Made by a program: the position numbers and the translations under genes. From Streptomyces sp. NBC_00582 (GTDB taxonomy: Bacteria > Actinomycetota > Actinomycetes > Streptomycetales > Streptomycetaceae), in contig NZ_CP107772.1 of assembly GCF_036345155.1 (NCBI RefSeq), positions 6,882,001-6,946,000 of the forward strand: a stretch of DNA of 64,000 nt, written 5' to 3'. Within the stretch, counting starts at the first letter, position 1. Each line of letters begins with the position of its first letter. Below, in pieces: positions 41,802 through 49,601 of the stretch. The notes under the pieces were generated by a model. It was not told the origin of the DNA and ran no database searches. It was given only the letters and a program-made list of their open reading frames with translations.

Positions 41802-43364
41802 ATGACACGGACGACGGCACGGACGACGGCACGGACGAGGAGCACCCACCGCACACCGGTACTGCTGACCCTCGCCACCGCACTCCTGCTCACCGGCTGC
41901 GGCGCCGGCGACTCCTCGGCCGGCAAGGCCTCCGACGGGGCGGCGCGGGGCAGCGAGGCCTTCCCCGCACCGGACGCGCCCGCCACGGAAGTCGAGGGCG
42001 GCGACCGTCTCTCCACCTTCGCCCTCGACGTCGACACCGCCTCCTACGGCTACGCCCGCCGCACCCTCGCCGACGGCGCGCTGCCCGACCCCTCGACGGT
42101 CCGCCCCGAGGAGTTCGTCAACAGCTTCCGCCAGGACTACGAACGCCCCGACGGCGACGGCTTCTCGGTCACCGTCGACGGCGCCCGCACCGGCGGCGAC
42201 GACTGGTCCCTGGTCCGCGTGGGCCTCGCCACCCGCGCCGCCGCCGACGACGGCGAACGCCCGCCCGCCGCCCTCACCTTCGTCGTCGACGTCTCCGGCT
42301 CGATGGGCGAACCGGGCCGGCTGGACCTCGCCCGGCGCTCCCTCGACACGATGACCGACCGGCTGCGCGACGACGACTCCGTCGCCCTCGTCACCTTCAG
42401 CGCCGACGCCGAGACCGTCCTGCCCATGACCCGCCTCGGCGACCACCGCGCCCGCGTCCACGACGCGATCGACCGGCTGAGGCCCGACGACTCCACCAAC
42501 CTCGGCGCCGGGGTGAGGACCGGCTACGACACCGCCGTCGAGGGCCTGCGCGAGGGCGCCACCAACCGGGTCGTGCTGGTCTCCGACGCCCTCGCCAACA
42601 CCGGCGAGACCGACGCCGACGCGATCCTGGAACGCATCGACACCGCCCGCCGCGAGCACGGGATCACCCTCTTCGGCGTCGGGGTCGGCAGCACCTACGG
42701 CGACGCCCTCATGGAACGCCTCGCCGACAGGGGCGACGGCCACACCACGTACGTCGCCTCCGACGACGAGGCCCGCGAGGCGTTCTGCACCGACCTCCCG
42801 CAGAACATCGAGCTGACCGCCCGTGACGCCAAGGCCCAGGTCGCCTTCGACCCCGAGACGGTCGCCGACTTCCGGCTCGTCGGCTACGACGACCGCGCCG
42901 TCGCCGACGACGACTTCCGCGACGACCGGGTCGACGGCGGCGAGGTCGGCCCCGGACACACCGTCACCGCCCTCTACGCCGTCCGCACCCGCCCCGGCGC
43001 CGAGGGCCCCCTCGCCACCGCCACCGTCCGCTGGCTGGACCCCGCCACCCGCGCCCCGCACGAGAACTCCGGCCGCCTGACGACCGAGGGCCTCGCCGAG
43101 TCCCTCTCCACCGCCCCCGCCCGCTTCCAGGTCACGGCGACCGCCGCCTACTTCGCCGACATCCTGCGCCACGCCGAGACCCCGCTGCCCGACGCCCCCT
43201 CCCTCACGGAACTGTCCTCCCGCGCCCACGACCTGGCGGACCGCACCGAGGACCAGGACGTACGGCGCCTCGCCGAGGCCATCGACCAGGCGGACCGGAT
43301 CGGCGGCCTGGACGAGCCCGAGGACGACGGCGACGGGGACCGGCCGGCGCCGGCGAACGACTGA
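41802..43364 (+). CDS. vWA-domain lipoprotein (YfbK-like)
   Basis: A 520-residue lipoprotein: Arg/Thr-rich start, hydrophobic segment and lipobox LLLTGC (Cys near 32), so it is anchored outside the membrane. A conserved N-terminal domain (FALDVDTASYGYARRTL ... PEEFVNSF) precedes the von Willebrand A domain with MIDAS motif DVSGSMG and DSTNLGAG, and a C-terminal domain of the DUF3520 type. AGGGGG lies about 8 nt before ATG 41802. An acidic low-complexity tail ends it. The role is probably surface protein binding; it is 98 bp from the ABC permease and may be independent. Confidence 0.87.
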   Translation: MTRTTARTTARTRSTHRTPVLLTLATALLLTGCGAGDSSAGKASDGAARGSEAFPAPDAPATEVEGGDRLSTFALDVDTASYGYARRTLADGALPDPSTVRPEEFVNSFRQDYERPDGDGFSVTVDGARTGGDDWSLVRVGLATRAAADDGERPPAALTFVVDVSGSMGEPGRLDLARRSLDTMTDRLRDDDSVALVTFSADAETVLPMTRLGDHRARVHDAIDRLRPDDSTNLGAGVRTGYDTAVEGLREGATNRVVLVSDALANTGETDADAILERIDTARREHGITLFGVGVGSTYGDALMERLADRGDGHTTYVASDDEAREAFCTDLPQNIELTARDAKAQVAFDPETVADFRLVGYDDRAVADDDFRDDRVDGGEVGPGHTVTALYAVRTRPGAEGPLATATVRWLDPATRAPHENSGRLTTEGLAESLSTAPARFQVTATAAYFADILRHAETPLPDAPSLTELSSRAHDLADRTEDQDVRRLAEAIDQADRIGGLDEPEDDGDGDRPAPAND

Positions 43365-43396
43365 GACGGCGGCTGTGCCGGGGGCGTTGAATTTTC

Positions 43397-43418
43397 CTTA
43401 CTTACGGGTAAGTTGACC
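43397..43418 (+). promoter_or_regulatory. palindrome and -35 upstream of the acyl-CoA synthetase gene
   Basis: CTTAC-TTACGG-GTAAG (43397-43412) abuts TTGACC (43413-43418), 41 bp before the start codon. Similar TTAC/GTAA palindromes are bound by TetR-type regulators of fatty-acid activation genes, so a lipid-responsive operator is plausible. Confidence 0.5.
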
Positions 43419-43458
43419 CACCGGTACCAGTGCAGGACGCCAGTACACGGGAGCCGTC

Positions 43459-45378
43459 ATGGGCGTACGCAAGGATCTGAAGCGCGCGAAGCGACGCACC
43501 GATCTCGCCTCCCGCACCCGTGTCGAGGTGACGAGGGACGCCTCCGGAGCCGTACGGGAGGCCAGGACCGCGCCCCTGGTGGAGCCGCCGGCCACGGGCA
43601 GCACGGCCGACCTGCCCTTCACCAACGCGGCCGAGGCACCCGACGCCGTCGTCTTGCGGCGCCGGCACGGCGACGGCTGGCACCCGGTCACCGCCACCGC
43701 CTTCGCCGCCGAGGTCACCGCGGCGGCGAAGGGCCTCATCGCCCAGGGCCTGGAACCGGGCGGCCGGGTCGCGATCATGTCCCGCACCCGCTACGAGTGG
43801 ACCCTCCTGGACTTCGCCGTCTGGGCGGCCGGCGGTCTGACCGTCCCGATCTACGCCACCTCCTCCGCCGACCAGGTCGACTGGATCGTCCGCGACTCCG
43901 GCGCCACGCTCCTCGTCGTGGAGAACGCCGAGAACGCGGCCACGGCCACCACCGGCACCGCCCACCACCCACGGCCCCCGAAGATCCTCGAACTCGACGC
44001 GGACGCCGTCGGCGAGCTCACCGCCCTCGGCCGGGACCTCCCCGACGAGGAGGTCACCAAGCGCCGCGCGGCCCTCACCCCCGACACCACCGCCACCCTC
44101 TGCTACACCTCGGGCACCACGGGCCGCCCCAAGGGCTGTGTCCTCACCCACGCCAATCTGCACGCCGAGGCCGCCAACCTCCTCGAACTGCTTCATCCGA
44201 TCTTCAAGGAGGTCACCGGCGAGACCGCCTCCACCCTCCTCTTCCTGCCCCTCGCCCACATCATGGGCCGCACCCTGCAGATCGCCTGTCTGCTGGCCCG
44301 CATCGAGACCGGCCACTTCCCGAGCGTCAGACCCGACGAGCTGCGGCCCGCCCTCAAGGAGTTCAGGCCCACCTTCCTGGTCGGCGTGCCCTATCTCTTC
44401 GAGCGCATCCACGACACCGGCCGCGCCACCGCAGAGAAGATCGGCCGCGGCGCCTCCTTCGACCGCGCCGAACGCATCGCCGTACGCTTCGCGGAGGCGT
44501 ACCTGAACAAGTTCCTCGACCGCGGCAAGGGCCCCGGCCCCGGCCTCTACGCCGCCTGGGCCCTGTACGACCTGCTGGTCTACCGCCGCATCCGCAAGGA
44601 ACTCGGCGGCCGGATGCGCTACGCCATCAGCGGCGGCTCCCCGCTCGACCGCACCCTGAGCCTCTTCTTCTACGCCGCGGGCATCATCGTCTACGAGGGC
44701 TACGGCCTCACGGAGACCACCGCCGCCGCCACCCTCGTCCCGCCGCTGAGACCCCGGCCCGGCACGGTCGGCCAACCCGTCCCCGGCACCGCCGTCCGTA
44801 TCGCCGACGACGGGGAGATCCTGATCAGGGGCGGGGTCGTCTTCCCCGCCTACTGGAACAACCCGGCCGCCACCGCCGAGGTCCTCACCGACGACTGGTT
44901 CGCCACCGGTGACCTCGGCGCCCTCGACGAGGACGGCTATCTCACCATCACCGGCCGCAAGAAGGACCTCCTGGTCACCTCCGGCGGCAAGAACGTCTCC
45001 CCGGCCGTCCTGGAGGACCGGCTGCGCAGCCGCGCCCCCGTCGGCCAGTGCCTGGTCGTCGGCGACAACCGCGCCTTCGTCGGCGCCCTGATCACCCTCG
45101 ACCCCGACGCCGTCGCCCACTGGCTGTCCGTGCGCAAGCTCCCCGCCGACACCCCGCTCGCCGAACTCGCCCGGGATCCTCGCCTGCGCGCCGAGGTCCA
45201 AAGGGCCGTCGACTACGCCAACGAGGCCGTCTCCCGCGCCGAGTCGATCCGCGCGTTCACCCTGGTCGAAGGCGAGTTCACCGAGGCCAACGGCCTGCTC
45301 ACGCCGTCGTTGAAGGTGAAGCGGCACGCGGTGACGGCGAGGTACGCGGACGCGATCGAGGACCTGTACCGCACGTGA
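43459..45378 (+). CDS. long-chain fatty acid-CoA ligase, AMP-binding
   Basis: A 639-residue adenylate-forming enzyme activating long-chain fatty acids to acyl-CoA via acyl-AMP. Motifs: YTSGTTGRPKGCVLTH (P-loop), the acyl-site region FLPLAHIMGRTLQ, YEGYGLTETTAA, DWFATGDLGALDEDGYL and GRKKDLLVTSGGKNVSP with the catalytic Lys near the end. The length agrees with FadD15-type ligases. GGGAG precedes the ATG by about 7 nt. A palindromic site lies upstream and a bidirectional hairpin separates it from the convergent rodlin gene. Confidence 0.9.
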   Translation: MGVRKDLKRAKRRTDLASRTRVEVTRDASGAVREARTAPLVEPPATGSTADLPFTNAAEAPDAVVLRRRHGDGWHPVTATAFAAEVTAAAKGLIAQGLEPGGRVAIMSRTRYEWTLLDFAVWAAGGLTVPIYATSSADQVDWIVRDSGATLLVVENAENAATATTGTAHHPRPPKILELDADAVGELTALGRDLPDEEVTKRRAALTPDTTATLCYTSGTTGRPKGCVLTHANLHAEAANLLELLHPIFKEVTGETASTLLFLPLAHIMGRTLQIACLLARIETGHFPSVRPDELRPALKEFRPTFLVGVPYLFERIHDTGRATAEKIGRGASFDRAERIAVRFAEAYLNKFLDRGKGPGPGLYAAWALYDLLVYRRIRKELGGRMRYAISGGSPLDRTLSLFFYAAGIIVYEGYGLTETTAAATLVPPLRPRPGTVGQPVPGTAVRIADDGEILIRGGVVFPAYWNNPAATAEVLTDDWFATGDLGALDEDGYLTITGRKKDLLVTSGGKNVSPAVLEDRLRSRAPVGQCLVVGDNRAFVGALITLDPDAVAHWLSVRKLPADTPLAELARDPRLRAEVQRAVDYANEAVSRAESIRAFTLVEGEFTEANGLLTPSLKVKRHAVTARYADAIEDLYRT

Positions 45379-45387
45379 CGCACGCGA

Positions 45388-45421
45388 ACGGCGGGCCACC
45401 GGAGAACCGGTGACCCGCCGT
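45388..45421. terminator. bidirectional terminator between fadD-like gene and rodlin
   Basis: Fifteen-bp arms (45388-45402 with 45407-45421, one mismatch) around AGAA, between two convergent genes whose stops are 64 bp apart. Confidence 0.8.
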
Positions 45422-45442
45422 GGCGGTGTGTCAGGCCGAAGC

Positions 45443-45844
45443 TCAGCCGTTGCGGGCGCCGTTGCCCGAGAGGAGCGCGAGGTCGTCCAGGACGTGCGAC
45501 AGCGGGTCGTCGCCGTCCACCTGGGTGGAGTTCTCCACGCACTGCTGGTTGTTCGACGACGACAGGATCGGGGAGTCCTGGAGCGCGAGGCCGGCAGGGG
45601 TGACGATGGTGTTGGCCTTGGTCGGCAGGGCGAGGCAGGGCTTGTTCAGCGAACCCTGGATCAGCGAGAGCTGCGGGCTCATGTCGCCGAACGTGGCCGA
45701 GTTGCCGAACTCCTGCGAGGCGCCGTTGCCGCTGGCGGACGTCGGGCCGTTGTCGTCCCCGATGGCCAGGGCCTGGGGAGCGGAGACGGCCGCGAGACCG
45801 GCCAGGGACGCGGCGACAGCCGCGGTTGCCCACAGCTTCTTCAT
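45443..45844 (-). CDS. rodlin
   Basis: A 133-residue secreted protein with a signal peptide ending near SAPQALA, followed by IGDDNGPTSASGNGASQ and GNSATFGDMSPQL, then the two-Cys region NKPCLALP and NNQQC, and the C-terminal DDPLSHVLDDLALLSGNG. These are hallmarks of rodlins (RdlA/RdlB), which organise chaplin fibrils into the paired-rodlet layer on aerial hyphae and spores. It follows a second rodlin in the same orientation; in S. coelicolor the two are, as I recall, divergent. A sigma-BldN-like promoter lies about 42 bp upstream of the ATG. Confidence 0.93.
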   Translation of the reverse strand: MKKLWATAAVAASLAGLAAVSAPQALAIGDDNGPTSASGNGASQEFGNSATFGDMSPQLSLIQGSLNKPCLALPTKANTIVTPAGLALQDSPILSSSNNQQCVENSTQVDGDDPLSHVLDDLALLSGNGARNG

Positions 45845-45892
45845 GTTCTTTCCCTTCGAAAAGCGGGCTCCGGGGGAGGAGTTGCGTGATCG

Positions 45893-45921
45893 TCAACGCC
45901 CCGACCCGGCCGTAGGTTGCG
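45893..45921 (-). promoter_or_regulatory. sigma-BldN-like promoter of the first rodlin
   Basis: Minus strand: CGCAAC, 17 nt, CGTTGA. It agrees with the BldN-type consensus as I remember it (CGTAAC, 16-17, CGTT). It would give a leader of about 42 nt. Confidence 0.6.
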
Positions 45922-46002
45922 TACGTTGCCCCGATTGGAGCAGCACATGGGGTCGCGCGATCGCGCGCGCCTCACTCGCTGTGGAGATCGGGGAGGCGTG
46001 GC

Positions 46003-46407
46003 TCAGTGGTTGGCCGCGCCGTTGCCCGAGAGGAGCGCGAGGTCGTCCAGGAGGTGCGAGAGCGGGTCGTCGCCGTCCACCTGGGTGGAGTTCTCCACGC
46101 ACTGCTGGTTGTTCGACGACGACAGGATCGGGACGTCCTGGAGCGCGAGGCCGGCAGGGACCGGAATGGTGTTGACCTTGGTCGGCAGGGCGACGCACGG
46201 CTTGTTGAGGGAACCCTGGATGAGCGCCATCTGCGGGCTCATGTTGCCGAAGGTGGCCGAGTTCCCGAACGACTGGTGGGCTCCGTTGCCGCTGGCGGAC
46301 GTCGGGCCGCTGTCGTTGCCGATGGCCAGTGCCGGAACTGCGGCGGCGACGGAGGCGCCGACGACGGAGGCGGCGACCGCGGCGGTGGCCAGAACCTTCT
46401 TGATCAC
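46003..46407 (-). CDS. rodlin, tandem paralogue
   Basis: A 134-residue rodlin, same layout as its neighbour: signal peptide with cleavage after AVPALA, then IGNDSGPTSASGNGAH, GNSATFGNMSPQM, NKPCVALP, NNQQC and LSHLLDDLALLSGNGA. Blocks of both genes are identical at DNA level (for example around 45510-45570 and 46068-46130), indicating recent duplication or gene conversion. It forms the rodlet surface layer with chaplins. It has its own BldN-like promoter about 40 bp upstream. Confidence 0.93.
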   Translation of the reverse strand: MIKKVLATAAVAASVVGASVAAAVPALAIGNDSGPTSASGNGAHQSFGNSATFGNMSPQMALIQGSLNKPCVALPTKVNTIPVPAGLALQDVPILSSSNNQQCVENSTQVDGDDPLSHLLDDLALLSGNGAANH

Positions 46408-46725
46408 TTACTAAGTCCCTTCAGGAGAAACCCCGTCCATCGGAGCGCTCTGACCAACTGTCCAGGCCGTGTTTGGTTGTCCCTCTTCACTCGGATGGCC
46501 CATTACCGCCGGATCCGGAAAGACATGAAACCCTGACGAGGATGCGGGGCCGTCCGGATTTTTATATGAAGACATTCGAGTGAATACCCCGACCGCACGC
46601 GTTCGCCGCTTTCCCGCGCCGTCAATCTCTCGTGTGCAGCCTGCGGGTCATGGTGCGAGCCGATCCGAATGCGCTCGCTCGGTTCCGACCGACAACGAGG
46701 CATGGCCGCAGAGAAGGGAAGATTC
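46408..46725. other. divergent upstream region of rodlin and chaplin genes
   Basis: 318 bp without a gene. The left part carries the rodlin promoter. The middle (46555-46590) is an AT-rich patch with TTTTTATATGAAG. I could not find a BldN-like pair for the plus-strand chaplin. Confidence 0.5.
46454..46481 (-). promoter_or_regulatory. sigma-BldN-like promoter of the second rodlin
   Basis: Minus strand: GACAAC, 16 nt, AGTTGG. Core spacing CAAC-17 nt-GTTG, almost the same as at 45893-45921, and the same distance to the start codon. Confidence 0.5.
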
Positions 46726-46953
46726 ATGAAGAAGAGTGCTGCTGTTGTGGCGGGTCTGATTCTGGCCCTGGGTGCCGCCACTCCGGCGTTCGCCGACAAC
46801 GAGACCATCGGCATCGCGTCCCATTCCCCGGGCTTCCTGTCCGGAAATGTGGTCCAGATCCCGATCGACTTCAACGCCAACGTGTGCGGTAACACGCTCA
46901 ACCTGCCCGGGGCGCTGAACCCGACCTTCGGCAACCACTGCAGCAACCGCTGA
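46726..46953 (+). CDS. short chaplin
   Basis: A 75-residue secreted protein: signal peptide cut after TPAFA, then one chaplin domain with SHSPGFLSGNVVQIPIDF, NVCGNTLNLPGALNPTFGNHC and two conserved Cys that form the intradomain disulfide. Short chaplins self-assemble into amyloid-like fibrils at the air-water interface and make aerial structures hydrophobic. GAAGGGAAG precedes the ATG by 6-8 nt. It neighbours the rodlins it works with. An unusual residue is Asp in IPIDF, where Val or His is common in this position. Confidence 0.93.
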   Translation: MKKSAAVVAGLILALGAATPAFADNETIGIASHSPGFLSGNVVQIPIDFNANVCGNTLNLPGALNPTFGNHCSNR

Positions 46954-46988
46954 CGCCACGCCATTTCCAGCCCTCCGGCTGGGCCGAG

Positions 46989-47031
46989 GCCGGCCCCGGG
47001 ACAGCTTTCGCGTGTTCCGGGGCCGGCTTTT
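46989..47031 (+). terminator. terminator between chaplin and repeat protein
   Basis: Perfect 11-bp stem (46989-46999 with 47017-47027) followed by TTTT. It lies only 33 bp before the start of the next gene on the same strand. Confidence 0.8.
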
Positions 47032-47063
47032 CCCACTTCTTCTCAAGCAGGAAGACAACGAGA

Positions 47064-48008
47064 GTGCGACAGAGCCTGAGAAAAGGGATGGTCGCGGCCG
47101 CCGCCGCGACGAGCATCCTGTATTTGTGCGGTGGCGTCGCCGTCGCGGACACCAACGAGGACGCCACGGCCACCAGTGTGCCGACCGTGGTGGCGAGCAC
47201 CCCCGGCACCACGTCCGACACCCCGGAAGCCAAGCCCGCGAGCCCCACCCACGACACGCCGTCCGAGGGCCACGGGGGCTACGGCGACGACGCCTCCGGT
47301 TACGGCAGCCACGAGAAGCCCGACCACGACGGCCAGGAGACCCCCGGCCAGGGCGACCACGGCAAGCCCGACCAGGGCGACCACGAGAAGCCCGGTCACG
47401 GTGATCACGGCAAGCCCGGTCACGGCGACCACGAGAAGCCCGGGTACGGGGGCGAGGAGAGCCCCGGCCAGGGCGACCACGGCAAGCCCGACCAGGGCGA
47501 CCACGAGAAGCCCGGTCACGGTGATCACGGCAAGCCCGGTCACGGCGACCACGAGAAGCCCGGGTACGGGGGCGAGGAGAGCCCCGGTCACGGTGACCAC
47601 GGGAAGCCGGGGCACGACGACCACCAGAAGCCCGGCCACGACAAGCCCGGCCACGGCGACCACGAGAAGCCCGGGTACGGGGGCGAGGAGAACCCTGGCC
47701 ACGGTGACCACGGGAAGCCGGGGCACGACGACCACGAGAAGCCCGGCCACGCCGACCACGAGAAGCCCGGCTACGGCGACCACGGTGGTTCCGGGCACGG
47801 CGACAACGAGTCCAGCCACGGCTCCCACCCGCCGCACACCTACCCCCCGCACACGACCCCGCCCTCCCACACCTACCCCCCGCACAAGCAGCCGGAGCTG
47901 TCCCACACCGGCAGTGAGGCGATGCTGGCGGCCACGGGCGTCAGCGCCGCGCTGATCGCGGGCGGCGCCATCCTGTACCGGCGAGGCAGGACCGCCTCCC
48001 GCCGGTGA
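47064..48008 (+). CDS. sortase-anchored His/Gly-rich repeat surface protein
   Basis: A 314-residue wall protein. Residues 1-28 are a signal peptide (MRQSLRKGMVAAAAATS) strikingly like those of long chaplins. Residues 35-70 are Thr/Ser/Pro-rich. Residues 75-245 are built of units like GDHGKPGHGDHEKPGYGGE. A HPPHTYPPH spacer follows. The C-terminus is a sorting signal: LSHTG (LPxTG-like), hydrophobic segment, RRGRTASRR. A 120-bp unit is exactly duplicated (47342-47460 and 47462-47580). No chaplin domain is present. The GTG has GGAAG about 9 nt upstream. The repeats are rich in His and Asp and could bind divalent metal or polysaccharide; this is inference. Confidence 0.85.
   Translation: MRQSLRKGMVAAAAATSILYLCGGVAVADTNEDATATSVPTVVASTPGTTSDTPEAKPASPTHDTPSEGHGGYGDDASGYGSHEKPDHDGQETPGQGDHGKPDQGDHEKPGHGDHGKPGHGDHEKPGYGGEESPGQGDHGKPDQGDHEKPGHGDHGKPGHGDHEKPGYGGEESPGHGDHGKPGHDDHQKPGHDKPGHGDHEKPGYGGEENPGHGDHGKPGHDDHEKPGHADHEKPGYGDHGGSGHGDNESSHGSHPPHTYPPHTTPPSHTYPPHKQPELSHTGSEAMLAATGVSAALIAGGAILYRRGRTASRR
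47342..47580. repeat. tandem 120-bp duplication within the surface-protein gene
   Basis: Bases 47342-47460 and 47462-47580 are identical, phase 120 bp, encoding a 40-residue unit; a diverged third unit follows to about 47690. Confidence 0.95.
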
Positions 48009-48014
48009 TCGCGC

Positions 48015-48046
48015 CGGGTGCCGGACGCCCTCGCGCCCGGCACCCG
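48015..48046. terminator. bidirectional hairpin between convergent genes
   Basis: Perfect 10-bp stem (48015-48024 with 48037-48046) between the surface-protein gene and the convergent ATP-grasp gene. Confidence 0.7.
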
Positions 48047-48071
48047 CGCCGCACGGCCCGCACGGGCCCCG

Positions 48072-49415
48072 TCAGCGGCTGCCCGCCTTCTCGTCGTCCG
48101 CCTGCTCGGTCTGCTCCGTCTGTTCCCCCTGTTCTCCCCGTTCCGTCCGCTCCCCCTGTCCCGCCAGTTCCGTCGCGGGGGCCGCTGCGGGTGACGGGAC
48201 CCGGCCGAGCAGGGCGGCCGGGCGGGGTCCGGGCGGGGCGGAGCGGGGGAGGCGGTCCCGCAGGCGCCGCGTGACGTGGGCGCACCACAGCCGTCGCATC
48301 GCACGGCCGGGCGCGGGGTCGTCCCCGGCGTACCAGGCCAGTTCACGGCCCTGCGGAGCCGGGCGCAGCGCGGCGAGCGGCGCGTAGTTCTCGACCACGA
48401 ACATCCGCCCCGGCAACGGCTTCCCGGCCGGCAGTGGACGGTGGGTCAGATCCAGGTGCTGGGCGCGTACGACGTCCAGCCCGGTCGCGTCGGCGAACAG
48501 CCGGAACTGCGCGCCGGGACGGGGGTTGAAGTCGAGCAGGTGGTGGTCGCCGGTCCGGCCGCACCGGCGGAAGTCGAGGTCGAAGATGCCCCGGTAGCCG
48601 AGTGCGTCGACGAGCCGTTCGGCGAGTTCGTCGAGCTGCGGGTTCTCGGTCCACTCGCCCACCGCGGTCAGCCCGGCCCCGCGCGGCCAGGCGCACAGCT
48701 TGCGCCCCGCCCCGCCGCCGTGCAGCGTCCCCGAACGGTCGGCGTACCCGTGGAAGAACCAGTCCCGGTCGGGGCCGGGCGGAAGGAAGGCCTGGAGCAG
48801 CAGCCGGCTGCCCGCTTCCGCCGCCCGCAGATACAGCTCGCGTGCGTCGTGGACGGAGCGTACGACGACCGTGCTGCGCAGTCCGGTGCCGGTCGGCAGC
48901 AGCCAGGGCCTGCTCCACTTCGCCACCAGCGGCAGCCCGAGGCGTCGCGCGGCGCGGGCGGCCTGCTCCGCGCTGTCGGGGACCTCCGTCTCGGGGTGTG
49001 GCACCCCGGCCGCGGCGCACAGCGCGGCCAACTCGGCCTTGTCGGCGACCCGTTCGGGCACCGTGCCGGGCTGCTGCGGCAGCAGATAGGCGGGCGTCAG
49101 CTCCTCGCCGAGCCGGGCCACCGCGACCGCGCTCGCGTCGTCCATCGGGATCAGCGCGGCGGGCCGTTCGATGCGGGCGGCCACCCGCAGCAGGACGGAG
49201 GTGATGTCGGCGGGCGTGGCGCCGGGCGGCGGCGGGGGATGCAGCCGGCGGACGTACCGGGATGTGCTCACGGGGCTGCCCGTCGTGTCGGCGACCACGT
49301 GCACCTCGATCCCGGCCCGGCCGAGCGAGCGCACGGCGCCGAGTGTTCCGTGGTGAAAGGGGTTCCGGTCGATCCGCAGCAGTACGGCGGGGACGCGGGT
49401 GTCGAGCAGCGACAC
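48072..49415 (-). CDS. ATP-grasp domain protein
   Basis: A 447-residue cytoplasmic enzyme. Residues 1-110 look like the pre-ATP-grasp Rossmann domain (AVLLRIDRNPFHHGTLGAVRSLGRAG). Residues 120-330 are the ATP-grasp fold: VADKAELAALCAAAGVPHPET, PLVAKWSRP with an ATP-contacting Lys, and IFDLDFRR ... DFNPRPGAQFRLF with Mg-binding Asp/Asn. The class ligates a carboxylate to an amine or thiol via acyl phosphate. The C-terminal 20 residues are Glu/Gln/Thr repeats. GTG 49415 has AGGAAG about 10 nt upstream. It is divergent from the GH26-like gene; a role in modifying surface polymers is inferred from context only. Confidence 0.8.
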   Translation of the reverse strand: MSLLDTRVPAVLLRIDRNPFHHGTLGAVRSLGRAGIEVHVVADTTGSPVSTSRYVRRLHPPPPPGATPADITSVLLRVAARIERPAALIPMDDASAVAVARLGEELTPAYLLPQQPGTVPERVADKAELAALCAAAGVPHPETEVPDSAEQAARAARRLGLPLVAKWSRPWLLPTGTGLRSTVVVRSVHDARELYLRAAEAGSRLLLQAFLPPGPDRDWFFHGYADRSGTLHGGGAGRKLCAWPRGAGLTAVGEWTENPQLDELAERLVDALGYRGIFDLDFRRCGRTGDHHLLDFNPRPGAQFRLFADATGLDVVRAQHLDLTHRPLPAGKPLPGRMFVVENYAPLAALRPAPQGRELAWYAGDDPAPGRAMRRLWCAHVTRRLRDRLPRSAPPGPRPAALLGRVPSPAAAPATELAGQGERTERGEQGEQTEQTEQADDEKAGSR

Positions 49416-49601
49416 GGGCTTTTCGCTTCCTGTGGTGGGGTGCCGGGTCCACCGGTACGGGTGAGTGGGGGCACTCGAATGCCGTAGCGGCGGTGGCGCC
49501 GGTCCTTTTTGTGTGACTTTCATATGACTATGTGTCAGTAGAGCGTGTCAGTGGTGCGTGTGCATCCCCCGCGACCCCGTGAGAGTGAGAAAGGAGCCGG
49601 C

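Noticed and set aside
47341..47780. The regular repeat array read as a CRISPR
   Set aside because: Repeats are adjacent, without unique spacers, and keep an open frame encoding a His/Gly repeat protein.
48005..48274. Plus-strand ORF starting at the end of the repeat-protein gene
   Set aside because: Antisense to the ATP-grasp gene's repetitive C-terminus and Arg/Pro-rich; starts on a terminator.
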